Assembly (NCBI GenBank): GCA_002104985.1
Contig: MCGO01000023.1
Span: 372,001 to 436,000, forward strand
Direction: 5' to 3'
From: Rhizoclosmatium globosum
Taxonomy: Eukaryota; Chytridiomycota; Chytridiomycetes; Chytridiales; Chytriomycetaceae
DNA length: 64,000 bases
In this document: positions 58,544-64,000 of the stretch, piece after piece
Numbering within the stretch: position 1 is the first letter of the stretch
Layout of the letters: every line of letters begins with the position of its first letter
The notes under the pieces: model-generated
What the model saw: the letters and a program-made list of their open reading frames with translations, nothing else
Database searches by the model: none
What the model was told of the DNA's origin: nothing
Made by a program: the position numbers and the translations under genes

Positions 58544-59458
58544 ATGGCCGTCACATCAAATTCAATTGAGCTTGCAGAGCTTTCCCTTACTCTGCACCAT
58601 CTCTCCTTCACGAAACCTTTTCAACCTTCCGCGAATCTGCGCGCACTTCAGCAAAGAACCATGTGAAAAGTGAGAGAAAACGAAGCGATTCGAAGTTACT
58701 GATTTACCCGTTCCAGTTTCTCTCCCTCGCATCCTTCACGTCACTCGACACGTCCTGTCCACATTGACTCACTCTCTCATCCCGAGCCTGAAACCAACGC
58801 CTCATTCATCCTCAGTTCTCCTCCAATCGACTCCACCGCAACACCCAAAAAACGGCGTCGCGTTTCAACTGGCTTCGTCGCAGTGAACATGCTGATGACG
58901 ATGAAGAGTTTGACTCGGATATCAACCAGACACCCGTGCCACATCCATCCAACACAATCTCAAATTTGGAGAATTCGTATGATACTGCGCCTGGAGTAAA
59001 CGAGAAAGTGAAGGAGGTTCGTAGCTCATCTTGTCCCAAAGCGTTGGCTGACTCATCCCCAGTTAATGCGAGTCACAAAACGTCAAGTCACACAGCTTCT
59101 TACATCCATGACACACATCAAAACTTGGTAGGCTCTTGAAACCAGCAATTTATGTACTGATTCATTTCCTAACAGGGTTCAACTCGACCATCCCGATATC
59201 CCGCGTTTTCCTATCGCTGATGAAATTTCGACGGTTGAAAAGTGGGGCGCTGATGTGCTTGATGGATTTCCCGCGTATCACGCTAAACGCGCTCAATACG
59301 TGAAGGAGAACAAGGAGAGCGAGTCTGGAGACTGGCTTGAAGCAATCGCGGAGTTGGATAGCGTGCAGCTTTGGCATTTGCAGGGTGTGTTGTGGGAGGT
59401 TGTACAGATTTGTGGAATCTTCTATGGAGAGTTGGAGTCTGTTGTTGCAAAGATTTAA
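58544..59458 (+). CDS. hypothetical nuclear protein
   Basis: ATG 58544 (MAVTSNSIELAELSLTLHHL), intron 58665-58718 (GTGAAA ... TTCCAG), then a Pro/Ser-rich part with TPKKRRRVSTGF, which matches a classical nuclear localisation signal. After a frame change near 58870 comes an Asp/Glu-rich stretch. A last intron (about 59130-59176, ending CTAACAG) leads to VEKWGADVLDGFPAYHAKRAQYVKENKES and a helical C-terminus to 59458. I recognise no family. Confidence 0.5.
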
Positions 59459-59634
59459 GTGTTTGTTCTTTATTCCAACGCTTCTTAATAATCTGTGCTT
59501 ATTTTTATTATGTGATCTGTTTTGTTTTGATTGGTTGCTGTTTCTGATTCGCAAGTGTTTAGCAGAACAATGAAGTGTGAAATCCGACATTTTCATTGTC
59601 CTTTGAAGTCCGTTCTGACAAGAATATTATGTTA

Positions 59635-61847
59635 ATGACTGACTGCGAATTCTGCACTCCGTATACCCTGGATCCCTCACATATGACTGCTGTCTCTCTT
59701 CTTCGTGTATTGCTCTGAAAGTAAACGAGTGATAGGCTTGTAGGGTTTATTTTTCAAACATGGCGTAACGTCGTTGACTTTCTTTAAACAGTAATATGGG
59801 AGGCGACAACTATCAAGGACCAATCCCAATGAGATTTTTCAGTTATCCTCTCTTGTCAGCCTGTAAGATGATTTTGTATTTGTCTTCAGAAATCATTGAG
59901 TATTGTGTTAGACGTATAGCTTCTGTCAATGTAACTGGCTCATTCCAACACAAATGGAAACTTGATATCTCTTCAAGAACTTCTGATCCAGACCGAACCG
60001 GGTGGCATCTCTGGAACTATACCGACAGAAATAGGGCGTTTAACGAAATTGAATAACTTGTAAGATAATTAATCATTCCGTAAGATGACTACTCCTAGTT
60101 AGGATGATTGCGAATGTGGGACTATCAGTTCTTCCATCTACGGATCACTTCCAACAGAGCTCGGATTACTACGGAGCTTGAATAACATGTATTTAACTAT
60201 TTGTTTAATTCGTCGCTTATCGGACGTCAGGGGAATAACGGGCCACTCATTGAATGGATCCATTCCAACAGAAATCTCACGGCTTACAGCTTTGTTGCAA
60301 CTGTAAGCTTTTAAAAATTAAGGATAATCCTTAACGCCTAAATTCAGAGACTTAAGTGGCAACCGACTGAGTGGAAGCATTCCAAAAACAATGGGACAAC
60401 TTTCGAACTTGCGCTTTTTGTAGGGTTACGCCAGAGTTATCATATTTCTCATTTTATATTGCAGAAACCTCGGCGGAAATAGACTGAACGATTCGATACC
60501 GTCGACTATTGGGAACTGGTCGCAGCTCCAATATTTGTGAGTAATGGATAGTATCGTTTATGTCTAAACCACAAATTAAATAGAGATTTGAGTCATAATT
60601 ACCTGAGGGGCGATATTCCATCAGAAATTGGTTCTTAAAAATCTTGAGCGACTGTAAGTATATCTCTCCAAATGTTAGCTATTGAATACCAGGGACCTCT
60701 CATACAATCGTCTTGAAGGATTTCCTTCGACTCTATATGACTTGCATAATTTGTTTTATTGTAAGGATGCTACTTATTTACGGCTATGTTGTTTAACTGG
60801 AAAATAGAAATTTGAGAGGGAATAACTTCGAGGTTCCAGGAGCAATCATTATCTCGATATTCGCCGGAAATCTTTTCGCGTTTCAAGTCACATCATACAC
60901 TTTATTGGCACTATCGAGCACAATTTTAGTTGCAGTAATTTTATTTGCAACTCTTTTGGAAGGCCCCAAAGCAGGTCAAACCTGGAATCAGTACTTCGCA
61001 CGTGTGACTTCAAATTTTAATACGACGTTGTATCTCATGTTAATATCTGTGATCGCGCTGATTTCAATGAACTTACTGTGAAACCTGCTGACGTGTATGA
61101 CAACAACACAACCGAAAGCGTCCTTCTATTTTTATTCGCAGCGATTTGGGAGTTTTCCTTCATCAAATACTCGTTCTCAAGAAGCTCGCATATTCTCGAA
61201 ACCATGTTCCCCAAGACGTTTTGGATTATCAAAGGCTTCAATCAAATTTGTCCGCTACTTTTATTTATACAAGTTATTCCGCCGATATTATTAGCCAGTG
61301 ATCTTACGGGTATGCCACTTGTGATCATGTACACGTTGTTTCCCATATTTTCTGGGGCGTGCACAGTTTTCTTCGACGTTCTTCTTCTCGTGTCCTTCGC
61401 TCTCTACATACACAGAAGTACCAAAATTGAGAAACGAGATGCGTGGATCCCCGTTTTATGTTGATTTGTCGATACGGCGGTTTATCGTGTATTGGTTGCT
61501 TGAGTTCTGGTGTATTAATATTCGTAAGCAGCGGAACGAGTTCCAGCGCAGAATATTTCTACAAAACCCGACTTTCAATGGTATTCGCAATTCTTTTCTT
61601 TGTCACGGCCGTGTTGTTTTCGATGAAGATTCATCTCTATATTCACGCTAAATGGGAGCAACAAGAAAAGAGCAGTTACCACAAAAAAGCTGTGGAGTTG
61701 GCGCAAACTGGGCTCTCTGGAGCAAGTGGAGCTGGTGGAAGTTATGCTGGAAGTTCAATGAGTCTCGTCAAAGGAGGCGCAGCCAGTTGGAAAACAAGTA
61801 TTCAAGAAACACGGAAGAATTCCGAACATGGTCAAGCAATGCTTTAA
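59635..61847 (+). CDS. LRR-7TM receptor-like protein 2 (many indels)
   Basis: Same plan as gene 1: a cap (DCE, then after one indel ILHSVYPGSLTYDCC), several LRR exons (for example GISGTIPTEIGRLTKLNN and RLSGSIPKTMGQLSNLRF) separated by 40-60-nt introns, then seven helices from about 60850. Shared motifs include SNFNTTLYLMLISVIAL, FLFAAIWEFSFIKYSFSRSS, ICPLLLFIQVIPPILL, DPRFMLICRYGGLSC and LSMVFAILFFVTAVLFSMKIHLY. The Ser/Gly tail ends at 61847. Frame breaks are frequent in the LRR part and near 61080 and 61440, so this copy may be decaying or simply badly resolved. Confidence 0.62.
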
Positions 61848-62028
61848 TTTATTTAAGATGCCATAAAATTAAAAACTAATTTAATAATTATGAAGTGTTT
61901 GGTCTGGACCCTGTTAATCAACAAAGGTGTAAATCCGTATTGTTTCAGTTAAAACCTCGCGAACTGTAAGACTATATCGAATTCGTACTCGCAAGCACTA
62001 ATGGTATAAAAATTAGATTTAATCGATA

Positions 62029-64000
62029 ATGAGCGACTGTGACATTCTCAGCAGTGTTTATCCAAGTGTTCTTAACGGACAAGATTGTTGCAAACTCGCT
62101 GGAGTGATTTGTGAGCAACTAGGGAAACGCGTCATCACAAGCCTGTAAGTCAATTCTTTTAATAATTGTCAAGTTGAATATTCTGCAGAACATTTGTGGG
62201 CTATGGTAGTTTCATCGGTGGACAAAACCCTGGCTCCATCCCAACTCAAATCGGCCTACTGACAGCATTGACATTATTGTGTGTGGTCTTTTAAGCATGT
62301 TTGAATCTTGTCTAACGTCGAGCGTGAAGGGATATCAGGAATACAAACTTTACAGGAACGATTCCAACTGAAATTGGAAACTTGGGCCAGCTGAAATCAT
62401 TGAGGATATCATCAAATGCCTTATCAAGCGTCGAAGGATATCCGCGAGAGTCAGTGGAACCATACCAACCGAAATAGGGCGACTGCAAAGTTTGGAGAGT
62501 TTGTAAGTCCAACCGCGTCGCAATCAGACAAGGCATTAAAATTTCTAGGATGCTATCGGGGCTGAATTTAAGCTCTGAAATACCTACGCAAATGGGAACC
62601 TTGCTTAACTTGACATCGCTGGAGCTCGGATATAATGCGCTGAGCGGACCAATTCCAAGAGAAATAGGAAACTTGACGAAATTAAACTATTTGTATGTTT
62701 TGCTCATTTTATTGCTTTGATACTCATTTGCGTAGGGGACTCGGTTTGAATAGCTTGTCTGGTCAAATTCCGAAGAATTAGGAAGCCTCGGAAGGCTATC
62801 GTATTTGTAAGCGTAAGAAGTTGGGGTAAATTCTCTAACTTTCGGCAAGGTCTTTAGGGAATAACGTACTCAGCGGCCCAATCCCTTCAGAAATAGGTTA
62901 TCTGACTGGCTTGAATGTTCTGTAAGTCAATATATCCCGAATAATTTAATGAAATTCAATGACACAGGAATTTGTCGAACAATAATTTAAGCGGTGTGGT
63001 ACCTGACGAGCTGTACAGCCTTGCTCTCAAACCCAGGTATTGCGCGTGCTTGATTACGCTGCCGAATTAACGGATTTTAATATAGTAATATGATGTTACA
63101 GGGAAATCCACTCCTTGAGTACAATATTGAAAGAGTAGTGGATATATCAAGCCAAGTGGATATACTCACAATGGCATCATATGTACTCTTAATCGTTACA
63201 GGCGTTTCACTATTAGCATTTTGTATATTTATAACATGTTTTGAAAGTTTGGACACGATCAAAAACCGGCGCAGTTTCAGAAAGCTCCTAACAGACTTCA
63301 ACATCACACTTTTCTTCATGATGGTATCTCTATTTCTCATGATATCAATTGAAGTCGGTGTTGCTTTGAACGACGTGCTGAAGATTGATACGGCTCAGAA
63401 CGCAGTGTTGTATTTTTTGATTGCCTGTTTCGAGCTTTCATATATCAAGTACTCATTTGCACGGAGTAACGATGTACTAGAAGCTATATTTCCTCCGATT
63501 ATTCACAAAGCTCTCCGTGGATTTGGATTGGTATCTCCGTTGGTACTCTTTCCTCAAGTTATCCCACCAGCCATGATGGCTTCCGCAGTTACAAGCTCTC
63601 CATCGATGATTGCCGCATACAATATTTTACCAAGTGTTGCTGGAATCTGTACCGTACTTCAAGACATAGTATTACTGATTGCGTTTATTGTGTTCATTTA
63701 TGGTAGTACCAGGCGAACATCCGAGGAGCAGGTAGATCCCAGATTCGACATTATTTGCAAATGCGGAATCATATCGTCAATGTTCTGTGTATCCACCTGT
63801 TTGGTTATGTTTCTTGGGACAGGCAACATGGGTTCTGTCGAATTACTATGCAAACAAAAGATAGTTATCGCGTTTGGACTTCTATTCGGAATTATTTCAG
63901 TTTTGTTTGTAATGAAAATCCTGCTTGTACTGAATACGAGGAGGGAATTGCGAAAATTGATGGAAAGGACCCAAGCAACCAGTTGCATGAACACTGGAGG
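62029..64000 (+). CDS. LRR-7TM receptor-like protein 3 (3' end beyond window)
   Basis: Best preserved of the three. Cap MSDCDILSSVYPSVLNGQDCC, then LRR exons: GTIPTEIGNLGQLKSL, ALSGPIPREIGNLTKLNYL, VLSGPIPSEIGYLTGLNVL (exon 62850-62921, exactly 72 nt) and NLSGVVPDELYSL. From about 63104 one long exon codes seven helices: VDILTMASYVLLIVTGVSLL, FNITLFFMMVSLFLMISIEV, LYFLIACFELSYIKYSFARS, LVSPLVLFPQVIPPAMMAS, a helix around AGICTVLQDIVLLIAFIV, FDIICKCGIISSMFCVSTCL and IVIAFGLLFGIISVLFVM. The frame is open to the right edge. No signal peptide seen before the cap. Ligand and coupling unknown. Confidence 0.75.

Overview
The window looks like nuclear DNA of an early-diverging, zoosporic (chytrid-like) fungus. 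The evidence is very short GT-AG introns (mostly 36-120 nt, several with a CTAAC-type branch site), spliced tRNAs, a secreted GH18 chitinase, fungal housekeeping genes (VPS45, a maleylacetoacetate isomerase, an omega-amidase-like nitrilase, a mitochondrial carrier), a cyclic-nucleotide-binding cation channel and a kinesin-13-like motor. The organism assignment is inference; no rRNA or species marker is present.

Layout. 0-6 kb: an ABCG transporter cut by the left edge, two SAM-domain genes (one truncated) and an F-box/WD40 protein, all on the minus strand. 6-10.7 kb: gene-poor repeats holding an almost complete 2.5-kb Tc1/mariner-like transposon (27-bp TIRs, TA on both sides). 10.7-18.7 kb: a secreted Cys-rich Ser/Thr-rich surface protein, tRNA-Thr and tRNA-Ser, maleylacetoacetate isomerase, a membrane coiled-coil protein with a decayed copy behind it, and a DUF1769 protein. 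18.7-26.1 kb: a nitrilase, then a surface-protein gene split by about 4 kb of nested fold-back elements inserted in its Thr-Glu-Thr minisatellite. 26-33 kb: kinesin, coiled-coil fragments, a small membrane protein and a triple-KH RNA-binding protein. 33-35.3 kb: an unresolved region rich in splice-like signals. 35.3-38.8 kb: three tandem 7TM proteins. 39-48.6 kb: VPS45, chitinase, a small Cys-rich gene, tRNA-Phe and the cation channel. 48.7-54.2 kb: three paralogous MFS transporters. 54.4-59.5 kb: a mitochondrial carrier, the first LRR-7TM receptor-like gene and a nuclear-type protein. 59.6-64 kb: two more LRR-7TM genes, the last cut by the right edge.

The most interesting system is the pair of tandem seven-helix arrays. 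Three genes at 56.4-64 kb join a plant-type leucine-rich-repeat ectodomain (LSGxIPxEIGxL, one 24-residue repeat per 72-nt exon) to a seven-helix membrane domain. Three genes at 35.3-38.8 kb carry a related-looking seven-helix domain without LRRs. I infer an expanding receptor family. A second signal is a set of unusually long introns (294-418 nt) in unrelated genes that share sequence with one another, as introner-like elements do.

Many otherwise good genes need single-base corrections, often at homopolymer runs that look one base short. I read most of these as assembly indels, not pseudogenes, and mark them gene by gene.
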